This document shows, one piece after another, positions 1 through 11,284 of a DNA stretch of 64,000 nt (the stretch's first letter is position 1; the number at the start of each line of letters is the position of its first letter). A program made the position numbers and the translations under genes. The notes beneath the pieces were generated by a model, which was not told the origin of the DNA, made no database searches, and saw only the letters and a program-made list of their open reading frames with translations. Source of the DNA: Tolypeutes matacus (Eukaryota > Chordata > Mammalia > Cingulata > Chlamyphoridae); the NCBI GenBank assembly GCA_026826555.1, contig JAKSZT010054215.1, positions 27,907,743 to 27,971,742 on the forward strand. The letters run 5' to 3'.

Positions 1-1039
1 TACTGGTACTTCTTGTGCAACCCCATTAAACACAAGCCAGCAAGGGTTGAGGTTCCTGTCAGGTCAGCTAGCACACATGGGGAAGCTAGCACACGTGAGC
101 AGCTCCTGCTTAGAAGGCCATCCTGGGTGGAATAGCGGACCAGCTGGCAGGCTTGGCAGCGTGAGGAGGCAGCACTGTCTGTGGGGGCTGCGACACAGGT
201 TCTCCAGGTCCAGACCATGTGAACCCAGACACGAAACAAAGCCGGGGATCCAGCCTCTGGCTACCACAGACACCTGGGTACTGAGGACCTCATGACTCAA
301 TTCGATGAAGTGGTCTTAGAAAAGTCTAATGCCACTTCCAACATGAAACCAGGACTCCGATGGGCATTACTTTTCTGATGACAGACACTTGAAACAAAAG
401 TTACCACCACCATTTCTGAATGTCAACAAATTGTTTGGAAACTATTAGAATGAGTTGAACAATTTGCAACTTATTTTAAATCACTCTGTAAGCAACTTTA
501 TGATACATATATTTTGTGTTATATTTGTATTTTTGTATCATATGTAACATATAGATGGTATTTCTTTCTGATTGTTCAATATTTTGAATGTCACCTTTGA
601 GTGCATGTGTATGTATGTTTGGGAAGCATGGTGAGGATTAATTTCTTTATGCTCAATTTTGTGTAAGAGAAAATTGACTTTGAATTATAAAACCAACTTC
701 ATTTTTTTTGGTGTAGGGAGGTCCTCAACCTGATCCCAATTTAATGAGTCAGCTGGGCTGCCCCTGAAGTTTTCATCACCCTTTCAAGATGGAAAGAGTG
801 GTACAAGCTTATTTCAGCTTGTAAATATTAGGAAAGTATCTGCCCATTCACCAAGACTCCACATAATCTTTTGGGCATCTTAACAACTATTTGAAGAGAT
901 GAAAAAATTTATATAAGATCCCAGTTACCAAGACAATGTAGGCCAAATTCTTAACCATTAAGAGCCTCCAGTAAGGAGGCTTATTGGCCAGTAAGTCAAC
1001 ATACACCATCACTGTACTCAAATCAAACTCACTGTCTCC
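1..1039. other. Unique non-coding stretch
   Basis: I recognise no repeat family or exon here. The left 300 bases are of mixed composition with short frames on both strands. From about 430 to 720 the sequence is AT-rich with T-runs. No CpG cluster or convincing splice-bounded open frame is visible. Confidence 0.4.
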
Positions 1040-1435
1040 GAAATGTGCTTCATATCATGTGCTTTCTTGTCTATTTCCTTTGTCAACCCCTACACTGATT
1101 TCTCTATCCTGTTCCAAACTGGAGTACTTTCCCCATTCCTTTCAGCTTTTCCAAATGCTGTCTATTCTTCAGAATCCAGAAACTGTGCCAAGTGCACATG
1201 ATATATGGTGTCCCCCATGTCCAGTCCTCGCAACCCCTGCTCCCTCATCTCAGTTCTTCTTCTAACATATACCATAGCACTCATTTTACATTTACCATGC
1301 ACTGTCATGATAACTCATATATCATGTTTTGACTTATCTGTTTAATTGCTCTTAACTTTTCAAGTGCATTTTGCCTTGTCTGCCTCCCTAAACTGTAAGC
1401 TCCTTCAGGATAAGTCTGTGCCTCATTATTTTGGT
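1040..1435 (+). repeat. LINE L2, 3' portion
   Basis: The stretch is pyrimidine-rich and ends in the typical L2 tail wording ('aaactgtaagctccttcagg' near 1390, then 'gtctgtgcctcattatttt'). This matches the L2 3' end in plus orientation. It is strongly diverged, as expected for this old family. The 93-residue ORF inside it is not a gene. Confidence 0.6.
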
Positions 1436-2585
1436 TGAATGCAGTCCTGAATTCAGGGCCCTGCACAGAAAAGCAGCTCATCAGAGTCCCCTTGTGTTTC
1501 TCTGGAAAGCCTTCTCTGCTGTTTTAGGGGTTCTCTTTCTCCACAGCTTCTTGGGCTTGAAGAAGTTGCCTGTTTTTGCCATTTCACCCTTTCACACAGT
1601 GCTCAGCCTTCTCTCACAGGAAATGTCTTTCTTCTAGTACATGATTTCTTCTCATTCATGATGTAAACTACATCACTTAAAAATAAATCTAAAACAGTTC
1701 TTTCAGGCAGAGAAAGATAGTTATTCTCAGTTAAAAAGTATTTTTACAATTATTGTCTAGGGTCAAGCATTCTGGATTGTAAACTGCTAGATGTAGTGAG
1801 CATTTTGATGGTAAAGAGCACTCCCTAAAGTGAGACCTTTCAATTCATACTTCGTTTTCCAGACAGGAGCTTGTAAGCAAGACTTAATCTGTGAACTAGC
1901 ACCTTTACAACACTTTAAAAACAGCAGTTTAGCAAGTCATTCCTATGGATGCACAGACATAAGTAGTTTAATCAGGAATGCAACTTTCCCATCCAAACTT
2001 CCCTTACTGCAAAGAGACGTAGAAACAGAATGGATGAGAAACAGTGGTTCACTTTGCCTGACTCACGCAGCATTGATACAAGGAAAAGGGAAGTTTACTT
2101 CATTAAAGTCTAGGCCATTGGAGAGCTTCTGCAGGACACTATACCTCTACACCTCTCCCAACTACGATGGTAAGAAACTAGTACAAGTCAAACAGTTATC
2201 CCATTCAATCCTGTTTTTACCACCCTCCAAAGTGAAAACTCTAATACCCCCTGGCCTCTTGGGGTTCTTGAGTTAATCCTAGAAGAGGAAAATATCATCA
2301 ACAGTATCTGGGGAATAAGTCACGTGTGTTGGCTTTGGTGCCTAAACTCGGTTGTTTTTGAAATCGCACTAGTTTGAAACCTCACACTTTCCCTTGAGTT
2401 ACAAGATGTGTTTCCCAGAAAGTTTATCTCTCAGGAAAACTCTCTTAATGCCAATGTAAATTCTGTTCCAAGCCCAAAATTAAATCACATCAGAGCACAG
2501 TTCAGATGTCATAAAAGTAGATAAAAGTAAATCTGTGTGAATAAAGGACACCAGTTCTCCTTGGAGGGAGATGCAGTTTGATTGC
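1436..2585. other. Unique stretch with an unassigned 148-codon ORF
   Basis: No repeat is recognised. A 148-codon plus-strand frame (1830-2276) has no motif, signal peptide or composition I can link to a family. Its length is within what chance gives in AT-balanced DNA. I regard it as non-coding. Confidence 0.4.
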
Positions 2586-2612
2586 TATATATATATATAT
2601 ATATATATATAT
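2586..2612. repeat. (TA)n microsatellite
   Basis: An uninterrupted TA dinucleotide run of 27 bases, likely polymorphic in length. Confidence 0.95.
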
Positions 2613-2751
2613 TTAAACTGAGACTTCTGAGACTCTGTTCTTATAAGCCCTAAGATGTGCAGCCTAAAGATTTTTAAGAATTTTTTTTAAAGACTGCAAA
2701 AAAAAAAAAGAAAACACATTTTAAAATCTTAACCATTAACCATCTGATCAG

Positions 2752-3195
2752 TTGTCTATGGCTGCATAACAAACCATTCCAAAATTTAATGGCTTAAAAA
2801 TAACCATTTTATTTGCTCATAATTCTACAGGCCAACCATTTGGGCCACGTTCACCTGGGGGATTCTTCTGGTCTCACCTGAGGTCATTCGGGTGACTGCA
2901 GTCACCTAGAGGTTCACCTGCAGCTAGATGCCTTATTGGCGTGGCTGCTGCGGAGTGACATGTCTCCTGCAAGCTAGCTCGCACTTCTTCATATGGCAGC
3001 TGGGTTCCACAAGGGTAAGAGCAGAAGCTGCAAGGACTTTTGAGATCAAGGCTCAGAATTCCCACAATGTCCCTTCTGTTGCATTCTATTGCTCAGAGCA
3101 AGTCACAAGGCCAGTCAAATTCAAGGGTAGGGAAATAAAGTCCACTCTCAATGGAGAGAACTGCAAAGAATCTGTGCCATTTTAAATCTACCACA
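2752..3195 (-). repeat. Old LTR-like repeat, antisense
   Basis: The wording 'ctgcataacaaaccattcc', 'aatggcttaaaa', 'agagcagaagctgcaagg' and 'attctattgctcagagcaag' in this order is typical of an old mammalian interspersed repeat that I place with LTR (MaLR/ERVL-like) elements in antisense. The subfamily is not certain. Short ORFs on both strands are by-products. Confidence 0.55.
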
Positions 3196-3584
3196 TCATC
3201 TAATTTCAAAAACACCGTGGTAGAGGGGACTGAATATTCTGACCTCAGCAGAATATTCTTTTTTCAATTTCTTATAGGAAAGAAATTTTTTTATCTTATA
3301 ACATCAGGACCACAGGTATTGAAAATACTCAAGGTTAAGTATATTCAACATGCAATCAGAGCATAAGTAATAATGAAAATGGATTCTCCATGAACTGAAA
3401 AGTTCAACAACTATAACATATTATTCATGGTATAAGTATGAACCTTGATGAGTGACATGGCTGAATCACCCTGGTTCTTGACTATTAGAATAACTTAGAA
3501 AGATTTTGCAAAATATTCATGTCCAAGCCCCACCCCAGATGTACCGAGTAAGGTTTCTCTGGATCATTGTTGGCCCTTGTTGTT
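3196..3584. other. Unique non-coding stretch
   Basis: Moderately AT-rich sequence, ending in a T-run. No exon or repeat is recognised. Confidence 0.35.
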
Positions 3585-3800
3585 TTTGTTTTTTTTTTTT
3601 TAACTCTTCATAAAGGGAAGTTTTCAAAGATATACAACTGTAAAGACAATAATATGATGAATTCCATGTACTCATTACCCAGCCTCAACAATTAACATTT
3701 TGCCAAACTTTCATCTTTCACCCCTTCATAATCTTTTTTTTTTGTTTTTAGTATCTTCAAGCAAGTTTCATGTACTATGGCATTTTACTTGATATGTGTT
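3585..3800 (-). repeat. Possible old L1 fragment, antisense
   Basis: A T-run is followed by 'ctcattacccagcctcaaca' and 'attaacattttgcca', wording common in antisense tails of old mammalian L1 (L1M) elements. The assignment is by memory of the pattern and is weak. Confidence 0.35.
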
Positions 3801-3829
3801 ATTTTTAAAGAAGTCCCCAGATGATTGGA

Positions 3830-4180
3830 TCATAAGCGGCTGTGACAGAAGCACTAAGTGGCCACCATAAATTCTGTGGGCTGCTCTACAATTCCCAGTC
3901 TTCTTTGTACTTGGGCCTGGGCCATGTGACTTGTTCTAGTCAATTGAAACGGTCAGAAATCCTTGGCATCCTTCCAGGTTGAGGAATTAAGAGCCAAGTG
4001 CCTCTTCATCTGTCTATTCTCCTGCCTCAGTGACCTTGAAAGTCTGATGTTCAGGTGGCATAGGTACAAAATGAAGGACGCTGATCTTTCACAACAGACT
4101 TTATGTGAGTGAGAAATAAGCCTTTATTTTAAGCTACCAAAGTGTAGGGGTTTATCTTTTATCTCAGTATAGCCTAGCTT
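3830..4180 (+). repeat. Old LTR-like repeat
   Basis: It contains 'gggccatgtgacttgttcta' and a 3' part with 'gtgagtgagaaataagcctt' followed by a purine-poor end, resembling the polyadenylation end of an old mammalian solo LTR. The subfamily is not determined and the copy is strongly diverged. Confidence 0.4.
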
Positions 4181-4204
4181 TAACACCTGTTTAAAAAGAA
4201 ACAC

Positions 4205-4370
4205 CAGTGTTAGGGTCCCCATTTCTTACTAGATTACCATATGACCAGAAGGAAGTCAGCAAAGCTCTTTAATCCTCAGTTTCTTTATCCACAGAACGGG
4301 TAACAATAGTACCTCACAAGGTTATCATGAGAGTGAAATAGTGCAAGTAAAATTGTTTGAAAAGCTAAAA
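4205..4370 (+). repeat. MIR SINE
   Basis: The MIR core order is visible: a degenerate 'gaccagaaggaagtcagcaa', then 'cctcagtttctttatccaca', 'ggtaacaatagtacctcaca' and 'gagagtgaaatagtgcaagt'. Plus orientation, old and diverged. Confidence 0.7.
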
Positions 4371-4984
4371 AATTATTATAAAGTAAAGTAGTATATTATT
4401 GTTCAGGTTCTCCAAACCCACTTCCCCAATTTCATCAATAATTGAAAAGTGTGGTAAAGACCATGCACAATTTATCAGATGGAAAGATTTTTATTAGCTC
4501 ATCTAGAACATTACTATTTTTTAAATGACTAACATTTGGCTTACATTGGAAAGCCTGAGATTGGAAAAGCTCAGCAGTGGGACATATGGAGAAGGGATAG
4601 TTTTGAACTGAGTCATCCACTCTGTCACTCTTTGTGGGATGTAGTAGGAGGGGAAGGGAAGACGGCATGATGGCGGGGTGGGGGGTGGGCCGGGCTGGGC
4701 AGGCAGCTCCAATCTAGACCCCTGGCCAGAGGGCACCAAGCTGAGCCTCTTCTCCACAGCCAAGGAGAGAAGTGTGTTTCAGGGTCCCTAACACACAGGG
4801 GCTTGACAAACAACCTGCCTCAACCCCCAGCCTCCATGGGGGATGGGGAAGGATGAGTAGAGGGATAACTGCCCAAACCATTCTCACATATAAGAAATCA
4901 TGAGAGGCCCGCAAATGCAAGGCAAGGCCTTCCTAACCCCCAGCTTTAGAGAGAATAACAGAAGCTGCAGTCACGACTTTCAAT
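4371..4984. other. Unique stretch with a short G-rich patch
   Basis: No repeat is recognised. A G-rich run near 4673-4700 breaks otherwise balanced sequence. Several minus-strand ORFs of 62-80 codons overlap each other in different frames, which argues against any being real. Confidence 0.35.
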
Positions 4985-5211
4985 AGCATGCACACACTTC
5001 CCATGACAAGCAGAGGTCTCAGTCAAAAACCGTGAGCAGTGAGGAGGCCTGAGCACTGTATAAGAAAGACAAGGAGGATATCCTGCATCAGAATAATTAG
5101 ATCAAACAAAAACAGATTGAAAAGAAAGTTAAAACCCAGCCATAGTAATATTCCCAGAGGGTAAGAATGGATATTGAACTCATAAAGCAAGAACAGGTGA
5201 TTGTGCTAGGC
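4985..5211 (+). repeat. Old L1/HAL1-like fragment (part 1)
   Basis: A-rich sequence resembling L1M/HAL1 ORF1-region DNA. It appears to continue at 5759-6125 and 6659-7060 once two LTR insertions are removed. The family call is tentative because divergence is high. Confidence 0.4.
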
Positions 5212-5758
5212 TGAATAATGGGCCCCAAAGGCGATTACACCCTAATCTCCAAGTCTGTGAATATGTCTTTGCAGAAGTGATTAAGATTACAGGTCTTGAG
5301 AAAGCAACATTATCCTGGGTTATCCAGGCAAGACCAATCTGATCACATGAGGCCTAAAGGCAGCTGAAGCCAATAAGAGAAAGATGTGGCAGAAGAGAAG
5401 GCAGAGAGTTGAGACATGAGAAGGACTCAACCTGCTGTTGCCAGCTTTAAAGACAAAGCAGTCCCAAGTCAAGGCAGGCAGGTGGTGTTTACAAGCCGAG
5501 ATCTGTGCTCAGTGGACAAGCAAGGAAACAGGGACATCAGTCTTAACACCAGCTGGAAACTGACTACAAGAACCTGCATGAGTCTGAAAGCAGATTCTTC
5601 CTTGAAATTGAAGTCCAGGAAGGAATGCAACCTTGGTTTTAACCCAGTGAAAGCCAAGTCAGACTTCTGACTCCAGAACTGTGAGCTAATAAATTTGAGT
5701 TGCTTTAATTCGCTAAATTTGTGATAACTTTTTATAGCAGCAATAGAAAATTAATACA
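5212..5758 (+). mobile_element. Solo LTR, MaLR (MLT1-like)
   Basis: It begins 'tgtgctaggctgaataatgg' and ends '...aattaataca', with the typical 3' wording 'ccagaactgtgagctaataa' near 5671. This fits a full-length MaLR-type solo LTR of about 547 bp, inserted in an older L1-like fragment. It shares layout with the LTR at 24.7 kb. No convincing 5-bp target duplication remains. No internal retroviral genes flank it. Confidence 0.7.
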
Positions 5759-6125
5759 GCAGTCATGAAAGACTATTTTTTTTTTTTTCAAAATAAACAG
5801 CTCAATGTATATAATAAAAGGCAAAGTGGATAAGGCCAGAAAGTAAATTGGTAAGCTGGGAGACAAAAGTAATCATGGAAAGTATACAAACAATGTTAAG
5901 AGATGTGAGAACAGAAGTAGAAGTGCCAATGTCAACTTAATATAAATCCCAAAGGGACAGGCAGAAGAGGCTACAGGAAGGGCAATATTTGAAGACATCA
6001 CCAAGAAATTCCCTAGATTAAAAAAAAAAAAAATAGTACAGATTGAAAGGAATCATAGAACGCCTACCAAGGATAGATAATTTCTTAAAAATATAAATAA
6101 ATAAGTAAATAGTAGGCAATCACAC
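5759..6125 (+). repeat. Old L1/HAL1-like fragment (part 2)
   Basis: A-rich DNA with 'agaaattccctagattaaaa', in the same orientation as 4985-5211, from which it is separated by a solo LTR. The A-run at about 6018-6033 may be an internal A-rich segment. Confidence 0.4.
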
Positions 6126-6658
6126 TGTAGCAGTTTGGCATTATTTATGAATTCCAAAAATAGACATTGAATTATGTTTGTGAACTGGTCTTTTTCTCTG
6201 GGCATATTAGATTATATTGGATTCAGAAGTTTCACTTTCATTTGATTAAATAATGATTAAGGCTTTGATTGGGCCACATCAGTAGGACATTGAGTCCCTG
6301 CCCCCCCCCCTTGGCAGGCAGGAACTCACAGAGAAAACCACATGGCAGAGCAGAGGTTGGAGTTTTGATGCTAGAGTTTTGAGCTGGAGCCCCAGAAGTA
6401 AGCACACAGAGGAGCAGAGCAGCTGAGCCCAGAGAGAATCGAGCCCCAGGGAGAGAGGAACCCAGGAAGTCTGAACTTTTGGCAGATGTTGGCAGCCATC
6501 TTGCTCCAACACATGGCAACAGACTTTGGTGAGGGAAGTAACTTATGCTTTATGGCCTGGTAACTGTTACTGTAACTTCTACTCCAAATAAATACCCTTT
6601 ATAAAAGCCTACAGATTTCTGGTATTTTGCATCAGCATCTCTTTGGCTGACTAATACA
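6126..6658 (+). mobile_element. ERVL-like solo LTR, xenarthran type
   Basis: The element runs from 'tgtagcagtttggcattatt' to 'ggctgactaataca', 533 bp with TG...CA termini. It contains the segment 'gaagtaacttatgctttatg' and a polyadenylation signal (aataaa, about 6588) some 70 bp before the end. I recognise this as an LTR abundant in armadillo and sloth DNA; the exact subfamily name is not known to me. A run of ten C at 6301-6310 is a local slippage tract. No matching 5-bp target duplication is seen. The 93- and 77-codon minus-strand ORFs inside are chance frames. Confidence 0.65.
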
Positions 6659-7060
6659 TAAACCAAGGCATATCTGAGTGAACTTAGGAATATCCAGAAT
6701 AGAGAAAAATCCAAATTTTACAGAAGGGAAAAAGCCAAATAATAATCAGATAAATATCAGTTTACTCAACAGAATACTGTCAGTCAGAAGAAAATAAAGA
6801 ATAATTTTTACATTTTTATTTAAATGTCTGGTGGGGGTGAGATGAAGATAGTTTCAATCATACCAAAACTTAAAAGTATTCCAATAGGAAAGGGATTTAT
6901 TCCAAAGGGAGGCAATGCAATATATACGCAAATGTGTTTAAAGAAAGGAAGTATCTAAATAAATATCTACAAAAATATATATTGATAACTACCTAGAAAT
7001 AAAATTCCAAATAATACTTACAAGGGATCTGGGGCAGAGGAAGAGACCAAAAGATCTAAA
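6659..7060 (+). repeat. Old L1/HAL1-like fragment (part 3)
   Basis: Continues the A-rich L1/HAL1-like sequence beyond the LTR, with 'cagataaatatcagtttact' followed by 'gtcagtcagaagaaaataaa', reminiscent of L1M/HAL1 ORF1 sequence. Diverged and without an open frame. Confidence 0.4.
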
Positions 7061-7976
7061 AGTTCAGTAAGATTCTTATTTTGTTTAGGGTGAAGAAATT
7101 GTTAGTGATAAGCCTAAGACATTGATAGGAGAAAATGAGTATAAAAATGAGTCTTAGTGAGTAGGGATATCTAGCAGAAAATATAAAAATATAGTATATT
7201 TTTATCACCAGTAGGAAAAAGAAAAATCTAACAAAAAGCCTTGTTCTTTCTAAGAAATGATAGGACAAAGAAAAATAAGCATAGAAAATGGAGACACACA
7301 CACATGCCTGCAAGTGTTATAAATAAGCCTTAATACTTTATAATGATAATAAATCAAATAAGCTAAATCCAATCATCAAACGAAGGAGATTGTCAGGTTT
7401 GATTTTTAAAAGGATATGACATTGTTTAGAGAAGACAAGAAAGGAGGCACAGAAACATGGAAAATTAAAGTAATTTTGTAAAGATACACAAGGCAAATAT
7501 GAAACACACAAACAAAACCCTTGAGATGAAATGTTGAAAGTAAAAATACCCAAACAAAACAACTTAAAGGTGTTGCTTCATTTATTACAACTGAAAACCA
7601 CTCACATAGACAAACTTCCTTAAGCCACAGTGGAAGCCCCTGAGACAAAAACAACCCATCTGAAGTCACACAACAGAGCTCATTCTCACAGTGACCATCT
7701 GTACTGGTTTTCTTATTATGTCTCATGGTCCCTATCAGAGAACTGGAATATTTTGACTAGAACTCCCAGATTACCTATTATAACCTGAAGAGGGACTTAA
7801 ACAAGAAGCATGATCAAGATAAAGATAGCTCTTTAAAACTCCATCGATAAAATCATAAACCGTATTTAAACCAGCAAAACTAAACACGGTAGGTAGAGGT
7901 GGGAGGATATATATTCTCTTTTGCAGGTACTAGAGAATCTTGGTGGGAGGCGACGGGGTAGAGGAACGCCTCTGCC

Positions 7977-7978
<2 letters not shown>
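7061..7978. other. AT-rich unassigned stretch
   Basis: A-rich plus strand that may be further old L1/HAL1 sequence, but I cannot place it. Minus-strand ORFs of 74-106 codons here are rich in Phe and Leu, as expected from the complement of A-rich DNA, and are not supported as genes. Confidence 0.3.

Positions 7979-8008
<30 letters not shown>
7979..8008. repeat. (TG)n microsatellite
   Basis: Fifteen uninterrupted TG units. This causes the Cys/Val-repeat peptides in the plus frames and the Thr/His-repeat peptide in the minus frame. Confidence 0.95.
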
Positions 8009-8009
<1 letters not shown>

Positions 8010-8350
8010 TGGGGTGGAGGGGGAGCATTTTACTAAAACAATATTTTCTATTAAAAAAAAAAAGAACTTGTCTTTGGAACTACAAAATTTCACAAATATA
8101 TTCCCAGCTGGTGAAGATAGAGACTTAGTAAAAATGCAATAATTCTCAACACAGAGGTATTCCCTGCTAGGGCAGATAGATTTAAAAATCAGTATAGGGT
8201 GATAGTGAAATTTTCATCCTTGTCAGAGGTTTTAGAAGCAGTTTTAGAAACACTAATATAAATTCTTTTGGTTAGTGCCCAATTTGCCAGCCACAGAGCA
8301 GCAGCCAACACTGTGCCCCCAACACCAGACCACAGCCCAGGGGCCAAGAC

Positions 8351-8366
8351 TGCCACCTGGTGGCCA
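8351..8366 (-). promoter_or_regulatory. Candidate CTCF-binding motif
   Basis: Read on the minus strand the bases are tggccaccaggtggca, an excellent fit to the core CTCF consensus (CCACCAGRKGGC). It lies in repeat-poor sequence next to an ERVL remnant. A single motif match does not show occupancy. Confidence 0.4.
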
Positions 8367-8429
8367 TTTGGGTAGGTTGAGCCTCTGCCATCAAGAAGGG
8401 GGGATTCTTTCTGTAACAGATACTTATTC

Positions 8430-8960
8430 CGAACTTGGATAGATTTTGCTGCTCACCCTGCTTCTGCCAACAGCACCAACCTTGAACTTGCTGAATGAGT
8501 ATTCACCTTCAATATTTCCCATGACGTTACTTCTGACCAAGGAACTAATTTACAGCAGACGTCAGAATTTATTGGTCTTATTATATACCTCATCTCTGGA
8601 AGACCTGATCTTATAAAATAGTAGATTATCCTGTTGGAGATACAGTTAAAGAACCATCTGGGAGGCAATGCCTTGCAAGGATGAGGTGCAGCCCTAAAGC
8701 ATGGGGAATATTCTCTGATCAGCAACCAGTGTATGCTGCTCTTTCTCTCACAATAAGAATTTCCAGGTTTAGAAGCCAAAAAGTGAACTTGGGGGTGGCA
8801 GCTCCCATTCTCCCCCACAGCTCTGGTCTCTGCTGGTTTAGTAGTAATGGTCTCCTTCAGGGGAAAATGCTGCTGCCAGGGAACGGCAAATGGTTCCACC
8901 GAGTTGGAAGCCGCTGCTCTACCAGTGGCTGAGAGCTTTTTGCCCTCTCTCTCATTTGGG
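8430..8960 (+). pseudogene. Broken ERVL-type pol remnant (integrase to dUTPase region)
   Basis: Plus-strand translation shows an integrase-like T-S-D-Q-G-T segment (Asp codon at 8535-8537, matching the second acidic residue of the DDE core). About 150 bp further, in the frame beginning at 8681, is sequence matching the integrase/dUTPase junction region of ERVL pol. Stops near 8621-8625 and a later frame change break it, so no functional polyprotein is possible. The overlapping 148-codon minus-strand ORF (8453-8899) is the shadow of this remnant. No flanking LTR pair is visible. Recognition is from motif order, not alignment. Confidence 0.6.
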
Positions 8961-9104
8961 GCAGCAGATGTCTACTTCTGGGAAGCAGCTTTTGCTCCAG
9001 AAAGTCAAAGGAAGCACCAACGGAAAGTAAACAGGTAAGCCCAAGCTTAGAACAGAAGGGTTCCTAGAGTTAAGGAGAAAAGATGAAAAGAAAAGTCGGG
9101 TTCC
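8961..9104. other. Short unassigned spacer
   Basis: Lies between the ERVL pol remnant and the hAT MITE. It may be further ERVL-derived sequence, but no motif is visible. Confidence 0.3.
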
Positions 9105-9313
9105 TTCTAGGGCAGGGGTTCTTAACCTTTTTTGTTCCATGGACTCTTTTCCCAGTCAGGTAAAAACCACAGACCACTTACTAAGTCCACACTACACTGT
9201 ATATTATTTAATAAATATATCACACCCACACCAACACGTCCTCACAGGAACAATGTTTTTCTGAATTTCAATTCAAGCTCACAGACCCCTTGTTAAGAAC
9301 CCCTGACCTAGGA
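9105..9313 (+). mobile_element. Short hAT MITE, copy 1
   Basis: A 193-bp element (9113-9305) with terminal inverted repeats caggggttcttaa / ttaagaacccctg and no coding capacity. The flanking 8-mers ttctaggg and acctagga match at 5 of 8 positions, fitting a decayed 8-bp hAT target duplication. The inside is AT-rich with 'tatttaataaatatatcaca'. A second copy on the opposite strand lies at 40.0 kb and is similar along its whole length (roughly 85-88% by eye). It would have moved using transposase supplied by an autonomous hAT element. Confidence 0.85.
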
Positions 9314-9436
9314 TTTCCAAAATGGCTCAACATGTGAATAAGAAAGTAGAGATTCAAAGCAGAGCTAGTCCTGGATTAAACCTGAGCTTTCCCCAACCTG
9401 GAGAGTGCAATTGCTTTATATATATATATATGCAGG

Positions 9437-9530
9437 TAAACAAATATATGCTTAGAGAAATTAAGAAACTTGCCCAAGGTCATACAGATTCAAGGCAGCA
9501 GATGTGTCTGACTCCAGAAACCAAGGATTT
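9437..9530 (-). repeat. MIR SINE fragment, antisense
   Basis: The wording 'gagaaattaagaaacttgcc', 'caaggtcatacagattcaag' and 'ctgactccagaaacca' is the antisense MIR core. Confidence 0.65.
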
Positions 9531-11284
9531 AAGGAATAAGACATATTGTCTCTGACTCACCAGATAACTTGGGGGGGAAAACAACAGATATCCTAGGGAG
9601 CAGTGATAAATGAAGTCACTAATTGGGCATGGGAGGTGAGTAGCAGGATGGGCTCAGGGTAGCAAATTTGCTTAAAGACCATGGGGGATCCATTAGACAG
9701 TCCATCTAGCTCACAAATTTTCCAGGGTCAGTCCTGGCTTTGAAGACAAGCCTGAATTAAAGGCATGGTCCAGGAAAGCAGAAGATGAACCTCTCCCAGG
9801 TAGCTGGTGTCAACTTATCCCAACCTTCCTCTCCACCCTCCACTCCTCTTTCGGTACCTGCTCTAAGGGAACTACATGCTGAAGCTGAGCTAGGGCCGTG
9901 CAGAAGGTATGGCTCTCACAGGTGAACTATGAAGCATTTGGGTGGGCCTCTTGAAGAAAGGGGGCATTGAGGAACACTGTTTTGCCATAAACCACAGAGC
10001 AACACAAACCAGAGAGAAATGGCAAGTCCACCCTTTGCCTGTGGGTGGGAAGAAAGAACAAAGATTCATTGGGAAGCCTGCCCCAAGTTGCTCTTTTTAA
10101 ACCTTCAAGCCGGGGTACCGGCACAGGGAACCTCCTTGGTACTTCCTTCATTTTCTGAATACTTGGCCTTTGTGCATCTGTGCATTATGCCCAGCCCATT
10201 TATCTGACCCATTACCTGCCTTTCCTACCTGCACTTCTGTTTCTTGCCAGTCTGTTCCCCCTGGTAACTGTGTACTACTCAGCCTATTTTATCTCAAACA
10301 CCTGGATTCCTGACCCCTATTCAATAACTGTGGTGACTGGACAGCCCTGCACAATTACTTCGTCCCCCCAGACACACCTGCTTAGCCAAGCCTTCCATTA
10401 CCCCCAAACCTTGCAGGAAATTGTGAAAGCAACCTATTCCTTGCAGCCAGTGCCACCCACCCAATGGAATCAGCGGCGTCATGCCAAGAGGGTCCTCCTA
10501 CCCTGAAAACAGATCCTCTCACTGAAGCAATGTAACAAATAGGAGCACTCCTTACTCAATTACTGGTTCCCAATAGGTGCAAAATAGGTGAGGGTTCCTT
10601 TTCCCTTATCAGTTAGAAGTCAATCTTTTTGAAGTTATTTTCAATACAGTAATATTTCTGTTGTCTAAAATGAAATGCACTTATGATTTGGTCCTATCCA
10701 GCCCCAGGATTGGGTCAACCCAGACTCGGGTTTTTCCATGTGTATTTGGAAGATGAACTCAGAAAAATGCAGTGTGGTGAACTGTCATTCACTCTGCAGT
10801 CAGGCCCCTGACACTGGAAACGGGCATGACCCATGTGTAAATCTAGGAAATCAACTAAGTCAAAATCATATTCAGCATCTAGAAGAGAAAAAGTCTTGGA
10901 AACTCCTTGATGGGTTAGGCCTGTCTTGGGTGAGTCCAAGAGATCCAGACAAATCTGATTTTAAGATATAGTCATTAAGAATTTTAATCATGCCGTAGTT
11001 ATAAAGAAGGAGGTCCATCTATATGTACTAACATGAATAAATCTTCAAGGCACACGGTTGAGTGAAAAGGAAAGCTACAGATTGAATAATGTAGTGGACA
11101 TCTGGCATTATATTGTCTGCCCAATAGTAGACGCTTCCTATCTGGGTATAGGTCGGGGGCAGGGCCCTCTTTTCCCCTGTGAAAGCTGAAAGGGGCAGCT
11201 ATTCCCCATCTCCATCCCAGACGCTAGGAAATGAGCCAGGTCTGACCAATAGGAAGCTTTCAAGGGAGCACTGCCAAAGTGTCT
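9531..11284. other. Unique stretch with an unassigned 108-codon ORF
   Basis: No clear repeat. A plus-strand ORF at 10180-10506 (108 codons) begins with a hydrophobic Leu/Phe/Ala/Tyr-rich stretch and ends in a basic Arg-rich tail. It matches no family I know and has no obvious Kozak context. It could equally be part of an unrecognised repeat, and I do not call it a gene. Confidence 0.3.

Noticed and set aside
1830..2276. 148-codon plus-strand ORF
   Set aside because: No recognisable motif or biased codon pattern, and no flanking splice sites that stand out.
8453..8899. 148-codon minus-strand ORF
   Set aside because: Antisense of the ERVL pol remnant, whose plus-strand reading makes sense.
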